A stretch of 23,433 nt of DNA from DTBU01 sp964568845 (lineage in GTDB: Archaea > Thermoproteota > CALKCG01 > B24), in NCBI GenBank assembly GCA_964568845.1, contig CAZMSC010000023.1:1-23433 (forward strand), given 5' to 3'. A program made the translations under genes and the position numbers. Position 1 is the stretch's first letter, and each line of letters starts with the position of its first letter. The notes under the pieces are model-generated. The model had not been told where the DNA came from and searched no databases. It worked only from the letters and a program-made list of their open reading frames with translations. Shown here in pieces: positions 15,101-22,942 of the stretch.

Positions 15101-16051
15101 CTAGCCTCTGTACTTCCTCTTCTCCTCCCAAACCTTCCTCATAGCCTCTATGTTTTCGCTCCTGTATTTTAAAGCATGTCCCGGAGCCATGATAACGCCT
15201 CCCGTTCTACCGAGCTTAACGCACTCTTCAACTTCCACTGCAACTTGGCTTGGTGTTCCCCTATCTAAAGTTCTAGCGCTCACACCGCCCCATAGGGTAA
15301 TCCTACCTTGGAAATCCCTGAGTATTTTAGCCCAATCGTTGCACTCACGTTGTATGTTCAATATGTCAACACCCATCTCTATCAACTCTGGCACCAACAC
15401 CTCTACATCTCCATCACTATGGAGATAGCAAAACGCCCCCGCATCCTTAACAGCTCGGTAGAGTTTTTCATGTCTAGGTTTTAAAAACCTCCTCCACCAT
15501 TCGGGTGAGAATAGAAGCCTATCCTCCATGCCCCAATCGTCACCATAGAGCACTACGTCGAAATCCACCTCTCCCAGAACGGCCTCTAGAACTTCAAGTT
15601 TAACCTCAACGACCATATCCATTAGTTCATCCACGGCGTCTGGATACAATCTAGACCATAGAAACAACTTATGCATACCACCTAATAGAAGCCAAGCCCT
15701 CTCAAATATCCCCCAGCCGTGATCGAGAGCCAACAGGCTGACCTTACGGTCAACTCTACGAACGGCTTCAAAAACCGGCTCTAGTATTCTACTTTTAGAC
15801 GGTGAAGGTGGTTTATACCTGTCCAAGTCTTCCAACTCGGTAATGGGATGGCCGACTGGAAAACCGTCTGAAAAGGGGTCTTTAAGAGTCCAAACAATCC
15901 CCCAGTCGTCTACACCTTCACTTCTATGCTCCACTATGCCAGGCTCAACCGTTTTAACCGATTCGTCGAACATGGGGCAGGGTAGCCACCAAGGCTCCCT
16001 CCACTCAATAGCTGAGAGGGCGTTCTCCCTCGGAGAAACTTTAAACGGCAT
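15101..16051 (-). CDS. UroD-like methyltransferase-family protein (short form)
   Basis: 316 residues of the uroporphyrinogen decarboxylase/MtaA-like TIM barrel superfamily, in which one branch makes haem precursors and another transfers methyl groups to or from corrinoid proteins and thiols. Features: ALSAIEWREP near the start, FDVVLYGDDWGMEDRLLFSPEW (165-186), CYLHSDGDVEVLVPELIEMG (208-227), ITLWGGVSARTLDRGTP, and GGVIMAPGHAL. The position of the zinc-binding HxCG motif of MtaA-type enzymes reads H211-S-D-G, so the Cys is absent. It lacks the full N-terminus of true HemE. It is the first gene of a three-gene run with the kinase and membrane protein. The start ATG is at 16051; CGCTTAAATT near 16079-16088 is a promoter candidate. 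The reaction is unknown. Confidence 0.82.
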   Translation of the reverse strand: MPFKVSPRENALSAIEWREPWWLPCPMFDESVKTVEPGIVEHRSEGVDDWGIVWTLKDPFSDGFPVGHPITELEDLDRYKPPSPSKSRILEPVFEAVRRVDRKVSLLALDHGWGIFERAWLLLGGMHKLFLWSRLYPDAVDELMDMVVEVKLEVLEAVLGEVDFDVVLYGDDWGMEDRLLFSPEWWRRFLKPRHEKLYRAVKDAGAFCYLHSDGDVEVLVPELIEMGVDILNIQRECNDWAKILRDFQGRITLWGGVSARTLDRGTPSQVAVEVEECVKLGRTGGVIMAPGHALKYRSENIEAMRKVWEEKRKYRG

Positions 16052-16249
16052 ACTTTAAGCTATTTTTAACATACGTGAATTTAAGCGTTAGTGCTTTCAA
16101 GCTGTATGCTAACGGAAGTTTAAAACCTAGGGAATATTGACGATCCACCGTTCTCTTAGAAGAGTCCGACCTTCAGGCCTCACCTATTGAAAGGTCGAGC
16201 CTTTCTGTAAAAGTTTTTAAGCGTAATCTCCAGCCTCTTCTAGAAGAAG
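16052..16249. promoter_or_regulatory. Divergent spacer with inverted repeat and ABC-operon promoter
   Basis: The 198-bp spacer has no gene. CGACCTT (16167-16173) and AAGGTCG (16191-16197) form a perfect 7-bp inverted repeat with a 17-nt loop, about 50-80 bp before the ABC ATPase start. The TATA-like AGTTTTTAAGC at 16212-16222, preceded by GTAAAA as a BRE candidate, is about 33 bp upstream of the ATG at 16250, so the message has a very short leader. The repeat lies just upstream of that promoter and could be an operator. The role of the repeat is a guess. Confidence 0.45.
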
Positions 16250-17248
16250 ATGACGGATTTTGCCGTTCAAGTTAAAAGCCTCGTTAAGGTTTACAATGGC
16301 AGAGTTAAGGCTTTGGATGGTGTGGATTTAATTGTTGAGGCTGGTGAGACTTTTGCACTACTCGGTCCAAATGGTGCTGGTAAAACTACGCTCATGAGGG
16401 TTTTAACAACGCAGCTTAAACCCTCAGCCGGCGACGCATATGTTTTCGGCTTAAACGTAGTCCACGACAGCGGCAAGGTTAGAAAACTCGTCAGCTACGT
16501 GCCCCAGGAGATGAGCGTATGGACCGATATCAACGGCTATGAAAACCTCTTAATATATGCTAAGATTTTCGGAATTCCCCGCTTGGAGAGGGAGAAAATA
16601 ATAGATGAAGCCTTGAATATTATGGGTTTAACTGGTGTTAAAAAAGACCTCGTCAGAACGTACTCCGGCGGCATGATAAGAAGGCTTGAAATAGCCTGCG
16701 CTATGCTTGTTAAGCCTAAAATAATGTTTTTAGATGAGCCGACGATAGGTTTAGACCCTGGCGCTAGAAAAATAGTCTGGGAGAAGTTGAACATCTTCAA
16801 GAAAGAGTATGGTGTAACTATTTTCTTCAACACTCATTATATGGATGAGGCAGACCTATACGCCGACGACATATCTATAATAGATAGGGGGAAGATCGTG
16901 GCAAGAGGTACGGGTGAAGAGCTTAAACGCTCTGTAGGTGGGGAGATAGTATCTTTTACTTTGAAAAATCCGCAATCTGAGTCTTGGCTTCTGGAAGAGG
17001 TTCGTAGATTAAAATTCGTGAAAGACGCCTTTATGGAGGATAGAATCCTGAATGTTCTCGTCGATGACGCCGAGTCTTCTCTCCCGTATATTACAGATTT
17101 TCTAAAATCGAAAGCATTAAATGCTGATAGGATCTCCATAACCAAGCCGACTTTAGACGACGTCTTCCTCAAGTATACTGGAGGTAGACTTGAGGAAAGA
17201 GGTAGGATAAGCGATGTTAGACAGGTACGATATATGATCAGGAGGTGA
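16250..17248 (+). CDS. ABC-2 type transporter ATP-binding protein (DrrA/CcmA-like)
   Basis: 332 residues. Walker A GPNGAGKTT (39-47), Q-loop in YVPQEMSVW, ABC signature YSGGM (138-142), Walker B IMFLDEPTIGLD (158-169), and switch His H196 in NTHYMDEAD are all present, so it should hydrolyse ATP. A C-terminal extension of about 110 residues, ending with KPTLDDVFLKYTGG near 300-315, is typical of drug/lipid exporter ATPases of the DrrA/DUF4162 type. It forms an operon with the permease: the stop TGA is part of the permease gene's AGGAGGTGA, 4 bp from its ATG. Substrate unknown. Confidence 0.93.
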   Translation: MTDFAVQVKSLVKVYNGRVKALDGVDLIVEAGETFALLGPNGAGKTTLMRVLTTQLKPSAGDAYVFGLNVVHDSGKVRKLVSYVPQEMSVWTDINGYENLLIYAKIFGIPRLEREKIIDEALNIMGLTGVKKDLVRTYSGGMIRRLEIACAMLVKPKIMFLDEPTIGLDPGARKIVWEKLNIFKKEYGVTIFFNTHYMDEADLYADDISIIDRGKIVARGTGEELKRSVGGEIVSFTLKNPQSESWLLEEVRRLKFVKDAFMEDRILNVLVDDAESSLPYITDFLKSKALNADRISITKPTLDDVFLKYTGGRLEERGRISDVRQVRYMIRR

Positions 17249-17252
17249 CAGT

Positions 17253-18017
17253 ATGATTGTGGCTTTTAAAAACATGCTGGCTATGATTGAACTTGAATTG
17301 AGGAGGCTGAGCCACGATAGGACGGAGATATACTCTAGAGCCGTTCAACCTATCCTGTGGATAGTCGTATATGGAACAGTCATGGGTAGTATTAGAGCAA
17401 TACCGACGGGCGGCATACCGTACGTAGACTTCATCACACCGGGCGTCATCATTCAATCGACAACGTTCATAAGCATATTCTACGGGCTGACGATAGTTTG
17501 GGAGCGTGAATCTGGTATTCTGAAAAAGCTCCTCGTAGCTCCCGTCTCTAGGTATTCTATAGTGGTCGGCAGGGCTATGGCTTCAGGCGTTAGAGCGATC
17601 TTCCAAGCCATGATAATCCTACCCATAGCGATCGCCGTAGGCGTAAGGTTCCTACCAAACCCCGCATATCTAGTATTAGCCTTCATGGTGATATTTTTCG
17701 CCTCCGGCGGATTCGCAGCGGCATCGATACTGGTGGCCTCTTTCATGAAGACACGGGAGAGATTTATGGGTATAGGGCAGGCGATCACCATGCCATTGTT
17801 CTTCGCAAGCAACGCCCTATACCCTGTTCAATTAATGCCGCCGATTTTAAGAGAGTTTTCAACAGTAAACCCGTTGAGTTACGTTGTAGATGCTGTAAGA
17901 GGTCTTCTGATCACTGGGAACCTCTCTAACCTTCTAGGAGATTTAATCGCAATCGCGGTATTCGATATAGTGATGTTTGCCTTGGCTTCGATAAGCTTTA
18001 GACGGATAATAGAGTGA
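17253..18017 (+). CDS. ABC-2 type transporter permease
   Basis: 254 residues of the ABC-2 (DrrB/NodJ-like) permease family with about six membrane segments: ILWIVVYGTVMGSI (about 30-43), VDFITPGVIIQSTTFISIFYG, FQAMIILPIAIAVGVRF, LVLAFMVIFFASGGFAAASI, the loop ITMPLFFASNALYPVQLMP, and a final DLIAIAVFDIVMFALASIS. The motifs YVDFITPG and FFASNALYP near VNPLSYVVDAVR are family signatures. The ATG start at 17253 is set by the Shine-Dalgarno AGGAGGTGA just upstream, which overlaps the end of the ATPase gene. Together they form a homodimer-type exporter, the substrate perhaps a lipid, polysaccharide or toxic compound. Confidence 0.9.
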   Translation: MIVAFKNMLAMIELELRRLSHDRTEIYSRAVQPILWIVVYGTVMGSIRAIPTGGIPYVDFITPGVIIQSTTFISIFYGLTIVWERESGILKKLLVAPVSRYSIVVGRAMASGVRAIFQAMIILPIAIAVGVRFLPNPAYLVLAFMVIFFASGGFAAASILVASFMKTRERFMGIGQAITMPLFFASNALYPVQLMPPILREFSTVNPLSYVVDAVRGLLITGNLSNLLGDLIAIAVFDIVMFALASISFRRIIE

Positions 18018-18058
18018 AATAGGTATGTCAACAAAGCGGGTGACTGAGATACCTATTT
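18017..18058. repeat. 10-bp perfect inverted repeat over radical SAM gene promoter
   Basis: AAATAGGTAT at 18017-18026 and ATACCTATTT at 18049-18058 are exact reverse complements with a 22-nt loop, extendable by a G-T and a T-A pair. The left arm begins at the last base of the permease stop codon. The right arm overlaps the TATA-like CCTATTTTAAG of the next gene. It could be a transcript-ending hairpin or an operator. Confidence 0.6.
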
Positions 18059-18161
18059 TAAGCTCTTTGCAAACTTGGCCCGTCTTCTCCAAAATTTTGG
18101 AATTAAGGTAATCGTCGTAGTATCTTCCGGAGAACTTTTTACCTACAATAGGGATTTCAGA

Positions 18162-19109
18162 ATGATGATGTGGGGTTTAGAGGAGCTTCAGAACTATGAG
18201 AGACAAGCGAAAGTATTAAAAAGATTCAACCCGTTCCGGCCGAAGACTTGTCCTCTTAGACTTGAAGTTAACGTGTACACTGGATGTGCTTTTCAATGTA
18301 TATACTGCTACGCTAGAGCGTATGTACGTGATTTTGAAAAGCCTAGGTGTAAACCCAGCTTTGAAGAAAACCTTAAGAAAGACGTTAAGAAGGCTGTTGA
18401 AATCGGATTAAACAAACTACCTGTGAGTATTTCAAATTCCTGCGACCCCCTTCAACCGTTGGAGGATAAATATGGGCATACGTTGCTTACGGTTAAACTT
18501 CTAACGGAGAACGGCTTTCCGATAATAATAGTCACCAAAAACCCTTCAAAGCTTTTGGAGTCGAAGTATTTGGAAGCTATGGACTCTAAGAGAACCTTGA
18601 TAGAAGTGACCGTTATAAACCTGGATTCAAAGTCCTTCGAGCCGAATACGCCTTCTCCAATGGAGAGGATTACCGCAGCGGGAGAATTGGTCGAAGTTGG
18701 TTTCAACGTCGCCATTCGAATAGACCCGATTATCCCACGTTTCGGGGAAATTCTAGGCCAGTTGCCATCGGAAATAGAAACACTTATAGAGAATATCCGT
18801 GAAATCGGAGTAAAGCTTGTCGTAGCGAAATGCTTAAGGCTTGTGGGGGCAACGGCTAAAGCACACCCTGCCTTCTATTATGGACTACGGCCATACTACA
18901 AAATTCATGGCGTTTGGACTGGTAACTGCTACGAGCTTAGAAACGATGTTAAGCAGATACTTCATATGCCTGTCTACTTAGCATGCTTAAAGCATGGAAT
19001 ATGCTATTCAACGTGCCTAGATGATGTAGATCTCCCAGGTTCAACACCATGCGATCGAGGCAACCTACTTCTGTGTGGAAGAGAAAAAGTTAATAGCTTT
19101 AACTTTTGA
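18162..19109 (+). CDS. Radical SAM protein, SplB/Rv2578c-like
   Basis: 315 residues from the ATG at 18162. The [4Fe-4S] motif CAFQCIYC (C42, C46, C49) follows RPKTCPLRLEVNVYTG, the arrangement of the SplB/Rv2578c-like (COG1533) radical SAM group. Later elements are VSISNSCDPLQPLEDKYGHT, FPIIIVTKNPSKLL and VAIRIDPIIPRFGE, the last typical of the family's barrel. Several more Cys near the end (CLKHGICYSTC, STPCDRG, LLLCG) may bind another cluster or metal. The family relates to spore photoproduct lyase, but its archaeal members are uncharacterised. I reject the longer frame from TTG 18075, because it adds non-conserved residues and begins only 20 bp after the TATA box. ATGs at 18165 and 18168 are equally possible. 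Confidence 0.85.
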   Translation: MMMWGLEELQNYERQAKVLKRFNPFRPKTCPLRLEVNVYTGCAFQCIYCYARAYVRDFEKPRCKPSFEENLKKDVKKAVEIGLNKLPVSISNSCDPLQPLEDKYGHTLLTVKLLTENGFPIIIVTKNPSKLLESKYLEAMDSKRTLIEVTVINLDSKSFEPNTPSPMERITAAGELVEVGFNVAIRIDPIIPRFGEILGQLPSEIETLIENIREIGVKLVVAKCLRLVGATAKAHPAFYYGLRPYYKIHGVWTGNCYELRNDVKQILHMPVYLACLKHGICYSTCLDDVDLPGSTPCDRGNLLLCGREKVNSFNF

Positions 19110-19130
19110 AGAGTTAATCGGCCCGTTTCA

Positions 19131-20495
19131 ATGGCTTCTCCAATACCGATCAAGTTGAGTATAGGGAAAAACAGTATTTCGGTAGAAGTTGACGGAAGGT
19201 CTTTTTCAGTAACCTTTCCAAAGAACTCTCTTGAAAAATATCCCGAGCCTGCTAAGAGAATTCTAGCGGAGAACCTGGCTTTCGCATCAACAATCCACCT
19301 GCCCTTCCTAATGGGTAAGAACACTGTCATGTATCAGATGCGTAAGCCTCTAGCGAAAGAGCTGATCGAAGAAGGGTTTCGACTATCCCTACCAGCAACC
19401 GCTTTTCTAAAATCTCAGAAGACATCGGAATTGATTGAAAAATTCTCGAAGTTTCAGTATTTCTTCGAAGAAGAGGAGCCTTCGAAACACACCTTACGCC
19501 AAGAGGACTTTGAGGATAAAGCTGTTCTACTTTTCTCGTTTGGAAAGGACAGCCTGCTCACCTATGCCATCTGTAGGGAGATTGGGGTTAAAACAGTACC
19601 CGTCTACGTTAGAGAGCCTCTTACAATCTGGGAGAACTACTTCAAGGAGGAGCTTTCCAAGAGGTTCTTCGAGGAGTTTGGAGAAGAGGTATTATTCATC
19701 GATAATGGGCTTGGAGCTCTTAGAGAGCCTGATAAAGGATTGGAGGAGAGGGGTTGGTATGGTTGGGAGCTACAGCTGACCCAGATAGGCCTCATGCTGA
19801 TACCGATAGCATACGTTGAGAAGGCTAGGTACATATTCTTCGGTAATGAGAAGTCTTGCGATGAGGGCTTCTTCGACGAAGAAGGCTTCTGGTGCAACCC
19901 AGTTTACGAGCAGAGTAGCGAGTGGATTTTAAAGTTCAGAGAAATCGTTAAAACACTAGGCGTGGAAAACATCCTCATCGGTTCTCTAATCGAGCCTCTA
20001 CATGAATTAGCCGTCATAAGGATTCTACACCACCGCTACCCTGAGGTCGCCAAATACCAGATGTCTTGTGGGGAGAATATGCCTGAGCCTAGAAAATCCC
20101 GCTGGTGTGGAAACTGCTCTAAATGCGCTCGAATATATGTCTTCCTCTTGGCTAACAACGTAGACCCGGAGAAGCTGGACATGCCCACTAATATGCTTGA
20201 ATCAAAGTATAGAAGCCTCTTCTGCCTCTTCAACGGCGGCAAAGGCAACTACGGTTACGATTCGGCGAGACTTGGAAGAGATGAGCAGCTTCTAGCCTTT
20301 CTACTAGCCTACCGGAACGGTTACGAGGGAGATCTAATAGACCTATTCAAGAAAATGTATTTAGAGGAGGCGGAGCGTAGAGAAGAAGAGTTGAAGAAGA
20401 AGTTTTTCGGAGTACATTTGGCGAAAACAACACCTGAGGAATTAAAAGGCAGGGTCTTGGAAATATTTCAAGAAGAGCTTAAAGAAGTATGGTAG
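19131..20495 (+). CDS. PP-loop ATPase-like protein resembling MurL epimerase
   Basis: 454 residues. A PP-loop SFGKDS (136-141) follows the strand KAVLLF, indicating an N-type ATP pyrophosphatase that adenylates its substrate. Further on are IFFGNEKSCDEGFF, VYEQSSEW, LIEPLHELAVIRIL and a Cys cluster WCGNCSKC (C326, C329, C332) with C313 before it. The length, order of motifs and GNE/WC..C.KC pattern recall MurL of Xanthomonas, which epimerises the terminal L-Glu of UDP-MurNAc-L-Ala-L-Glu in an ATP-dependent reaction. That match is from memory. Other PP-loop enzymes such as QueC are much shorter. It starts 21 bp after the radical SAM gene on the same strand and is probably cotranscribed with it. 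The Arg/Glu/Lys-rich C-terminal 100 residues are helical. Confidence 0.75.
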   Translation: MASPIPIKLSIGKNSISVEVDGRSFSVTFPKNSLEKYPEPAKRILAENLAFASTIHLPFLMGKNTVMYQMRKPLAKELIEEGFRLSLPATAFLKSQKTSELIEKFSKFQYFFEEEEPSKHTLRQEDFEDKAVLLFSFGKDSLLTYAICREIGVKTVPVYVREPLTIWENYFKEELSKRFFEEFGEEVLFIDNGLGALREPDKGLEERGWYGWELQLTQIGLMLIPIAYVEKARYIFFGNEKSCDEGFFDEEGFWCNPVYEQSSEWILKFREIVKTLGVENILIGSLIEPLHELAVIRILHHRYPEVAKYQMSCGENMPEPRKSRWCGNCSKCARIYVFLLANNVDPEKLDMPTNMLESKYRSLFCLFNGGKGNYGYDSARLGRDEQLLAFLLAYRNGYEGDLIDLFKKMYLEEAERREEELKKKFFGVHLAKTTPEELKGRVLEIFQEELKEVW

Positions 20496-20586
20496 GGAGA
20501 AGCACATAGCTTATGACTATTAAAACCTTATCGTTATCAACACGGTTTTTAAAATATGCTCAATCTACTATTATGATTGATACAAC

Positions 20587-20982
20587 ATGGTTGAAAGAAG
20601 TAAAGACTGGCTGGATCAAGCTGAGGGCGATTTAGAACATGCTAAAAACGATTTAAGGTCAAGCTTTTATGATTGGGCTTGTTTTTCAGCTCAACAATCC
20701 GCTGAAGAAGCGGTTAAGGCTGTTCTACAAAAGCTTGGAGCTGAAGCTTGGAGTCATTCGGTCTTCGATCTGCTCTCCAGCTTAAGCGGTAGAATTGAAG
20801 TTAGCAGTGAACTATTGGATTATGCTTTAGAGCTCGATAAAGCATATATACCTACGCGTTATCCTAATGCACATCCATCTTCTTCCCCCAGGAGGAGATA
20901 TACGCGAAGGGAGGCTGAACGTTTAATTGAATATGCAGAGAAAATATTCAAGTTCTGTGAGAGTGTTCTTTCCAAAATTTAG
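20587..20982 (+). CDS. HEPN domain protein, toxin candidate of HEPN-MNT pair
   Basis: 131 residues, all-helical, with the HEPN opening DWLDQAEGDLEHAKNDL and YDWACFSAQQSAEEAVKAVL (about 28-47). The Rx4H motif of HEPN RNases is R91-YPNA-H96 in PTRYPNAHP. In bacterial and archaeal HEPN-MNT modules this protein is an RNA-cleaving toxin, silenced by AMPylation by its MNT partner. The MNT gene overlaps its end, as is usual. A TATA-like TTTTTAAAATATGC near 20545-20556 lies about 35 bp upstream of the ATG at 20587, with no leader Shine-Dalgarno. Confidence in the family is high; toxicity is inferred. Confidence 0.88.
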   Translation: MVERSKDWLDQAEGDLEHAKNDLRSSFYDWACFSAQQSAEEAVKAVLQKLGAEAWSHSVFDLLSSLSGRIEVSSELLDYALELDKAYIPTRYPNAHPSSSPRRRYTRREAERLIEYAEKIFKFCESVLSKI

Positions 20983-21295
20983 TAGGGAAGAAGTCGTTAG
21001 AGAGCTCAGTAGATGCGTTGGGGAAAACCGTAAACCTTTGGGGCTATATAAGGTTTTACTGTTCGGTTCTTACGCTAGGGGTAATTATACGGTCTCGAGC
21101 GACATAGATGTCTTCGTCGTATTCGACGATGAGAAAATCAGCGAAGATAAAGTATGCAAAACTTTGATGAAAGCTATTAAACTCCCTAGGGTTGAACTAC
21201 ACATAATGTCGAAAAAAGAGTTTGAAACATGTAAAAGCTCAAAGTGGGTAAAGACGATGGAGGAAGAGGGGATAAAAATCTTAGACGCTCCCTAA
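20933..21295 (+). CDS. Minimal nucleotidyltransferase (MNT) partner of HEPN protein
   Basis: About 120 residues of the MNT/MJ0435-type nucleotidyltransferase family. The active-site motif GSYARGNYTVSSDIDVFVV has the GSx10-11DxD form that binds Mg-nucleotide, with a third carboxylate in RVELHIMS. The protein acts as antitoxin by adenylating the HEPN toxin in known pairs. The gene overlaps the HEPN gene by about 50 bp in another frame. The start is uncertain: ATG 20933 is used here; TTG 20927 is 12 nt after GGGAGG; GTG 20957 or 20963 would begin nearer the conserved domain. Confidence 0.85.
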   Translation: MQRKYSSSVRVFFPKFSREEVVRELSRCVGENRKPLGLYKVLLFGSYARGNYTVSSDIDVFVVFDDEKISEDKVCKTLMKAIKLPRVELHIMSKKEFETCKSSKWVKTMEEEGIKILDAP

Positions 21296-21405
21296 CAATT
21301 TCTACTTTACGAATTCTAAATCTTGCATAAAGCACTATAGGGAAGCATTGTTTAGGGTTAAAGCTTTTAACAATAGAGGGGTTTAGAAATTATAGGTAGG
21401 ATGAA

Positions 21406-22821
21406 ATGAATGAGAAGGAGTACCTCTACCAGGAGAGGTTGAAGCGTTATTTAACCGCTATGCGTAATGAAAAGCCGGATCGTATTCCAATCCGTCCCTT
21501 CGTCGCAGAATTCACCGCGAAGTATGCTGGTTACACTTGTCAAGAAGTTACGCATGACTATAGGAAGGCGTTTGAAGCTGTGCTTCAGTGCGCTAGAGAC
21601 TTCGATTGGGATGCTATGGTTCCCAACATGGTTTACGTGTGGACTGGTCTTACCCAGGCCCTCGGGTTGAAGTATTACGCTGTCCCCGGCGTCGACATCC
21701 CACCGGATACGCCGTTCCAGTACCTCGAGCCTTCCGAGCAGAAGGCGTTTATGAAGCCGGATGAGTATAATATGCTCATAGACGACCCGACCGCGTTCTT
21801 ATACAATATTTGGCTTCCACGAGTCTCAACGGAATTGGCGGAAGATTCTCCCCTATACAGGGGTAGGCTTGCACTAGTGAAAGGGGCTATGGCTATGCTC
21901 GACTACTTCAACGCTTCAGCCCTACAGGTGGAGAGGATGAAGAGGGAGACGGGGACCGTGTCAGCTATAGCTGGGATTCTCAAAGCACCCCTAGACATAA
22001 TCGCGGATAAGCTACGTGGATACATCGGTCTAGTTAAGGATTTACATAGGCAGCCTGGGAAAGTGCTTGAGGCCTGTGAAGCCCTCGCCCCTCATTTGAC
22101 GAAGGTTGCACTTATGACTGCGGATCCAGAGAGGAAGGTGCCTATAGGCTTCTGGATGCATAGAAGCTACGTACCCTTCATAAGTATGAGCCATTTTAAA
22201 AACATCCACTGGCATACTCTGAAGCCTATTATCGAGGAGATCTGGCGTCAAGGGCATCAGGTGCTCTTCTACGCTGAAGGCGATTGGACTACGCACTTAG
22301 ACAGTTTCGCCGAGCTACCTGAAGGTAGCATAGTGTTCCACGTAGATAGAAGCGACATTTACGAGGTACGTAAGAAGCTGAAGGATAGGTTCTGTGTAAG
22401 CGGGGGGATACCCAACTGGTTGCTTTCAATCGGGACACCTGAAGAGGTGCAACGCTACTGTAAGAAGGTGATAGACGTTCTAGCTTCAGATGGAGGGTAT
22501 ATCATGGATGCGTCAGCCATAATCCAGAACGACGCTAAGGTTGAAAATGTTAAAGCCATGACGGAGTTTACACGCAGCTACGGTTTATATCCTCTAGAGC
22601 AGGCTCAAGGCTTAAAGCAGCAGCTGCATTCAATGGAGGAAGTGGATGAAACAGGGCCTACACTAAGGTCTAAGGTTAAACCGGGTATATGTATCCCATG
22701 GGAGGAGAAACGTAAAGAACTACCGCGAATCCTAGGCGGTGAAAACCTTCTAAGGAGGATCTGGGAAGAAGTAGAATCCTTCGGATATCTATTCATCTGG
22801 CAGATCCTGCTCTCCTTCTAA
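21406..22821 (+). CDS. UroD-like protein (long form)
   Basis: 471 residues with a C-terminal UroD/MtaA-like barrel and a long N-terminal half. Recognisable parts: LTAMRNEKPDRIPIRPFVAEF near the start, as in many UroD-like methyltransferases; CARDFDWDAMVPNMVYVWTG; LPEGSIVFHVDRSDIYEVRKKL; and FCVSGGIPNWLLSIGTPEEVQRYCKKVIDV. The loop where zinc-dependent methyltransferases have HxCG reads YAEGDW (A290-W294), so neither His nor Cys is present. It differs from the 316-residue UroD-like protein elsewhere in the window and is not its recent duplicate. The ATG at 21406 is preceded by TAGGTAGG; another ATG at 21401 is out of frame. Substrate unknown. Confidence 0.8.
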   Translation: MNEKEYLYQERLKRYLTAMRNEKPDRIPIRPFVAEFTAKYAGYTCQEVTHDYRKAFEAVLQCARDFDWDAMVPNMVYVWTGLTQALGLKYYAVPGVDIPPDTPFQYLEPSEQKAFMKPDEYNMLIDDPTAFLYNIWLPRVSTELAEDSPLYRGRLALVKGAMAMLDYFNASALQVERMKRETGTVSAIAGILKAPLDIIADKLRGYIGLVKDLHRQPGKVLEACEALAPHLTKVALMTADPERKVPIGFWMHRSYVPFISMSHFKNIHWHTLKPIIEEIWRQGHQVLFYAEGDWTTHLDSFAELPEGSIVFHVDRSDIYEVRKKLKDRFCVSGGIPNWLLSIGTPEEVQRYCKKVIDVLASDGGYIMDASAIIQNDAKVENVKAMTEFTRSYGLYPLEQAQGLKQQLHSMEEVDETGPTLRSKVKPGICIPWEEKRKELPRILGGENLLRRIWEEVESFGYLFIWQILLSF

Positions 22822-22912
22822 AGGAACAGTTACAGCCTAATCAAACCCACACATTTTTAACAGTCATGGAGAAGATTGGACGTAAAACATAAATGCTATA
22901 AAGGTCTTTAAT

Positions 22913-22942
22913 CTACTTTATAATTTACCGGAGGAAAGTGTT
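22913..22942 (+). promoter_or_regulatory. Promoter-like box and Shine-Dalgarno of the protease gene
   Basis: CTACTTTATAATTTACC at 22913-22929 is TATA-like, and GGAGGA at 22930-22935 is a strong ribosome binding site 7 nt before the TTG at 22943. The Shine-Dalgarno decides the TTG start. Its closeness to the TATA-like stretch means the actual promoter may lie further upstream, since a TATA about 30 bp before the start leaves little leader. Confidence 0.5.

Noticed and set aside
14088..15131. APH-type protein as an antibiotic resistance enzyme
   Set aside because: The motifs are general to choline, sugar and methylthioribose kinases; the operon context suggests metabolism.
18075..18161. Longer N-terminus for the radical SAM protein from TTG 18075
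   Set aside because: It lies only about 20 bp after the TATA-like box and adds residues without similarity to the family.
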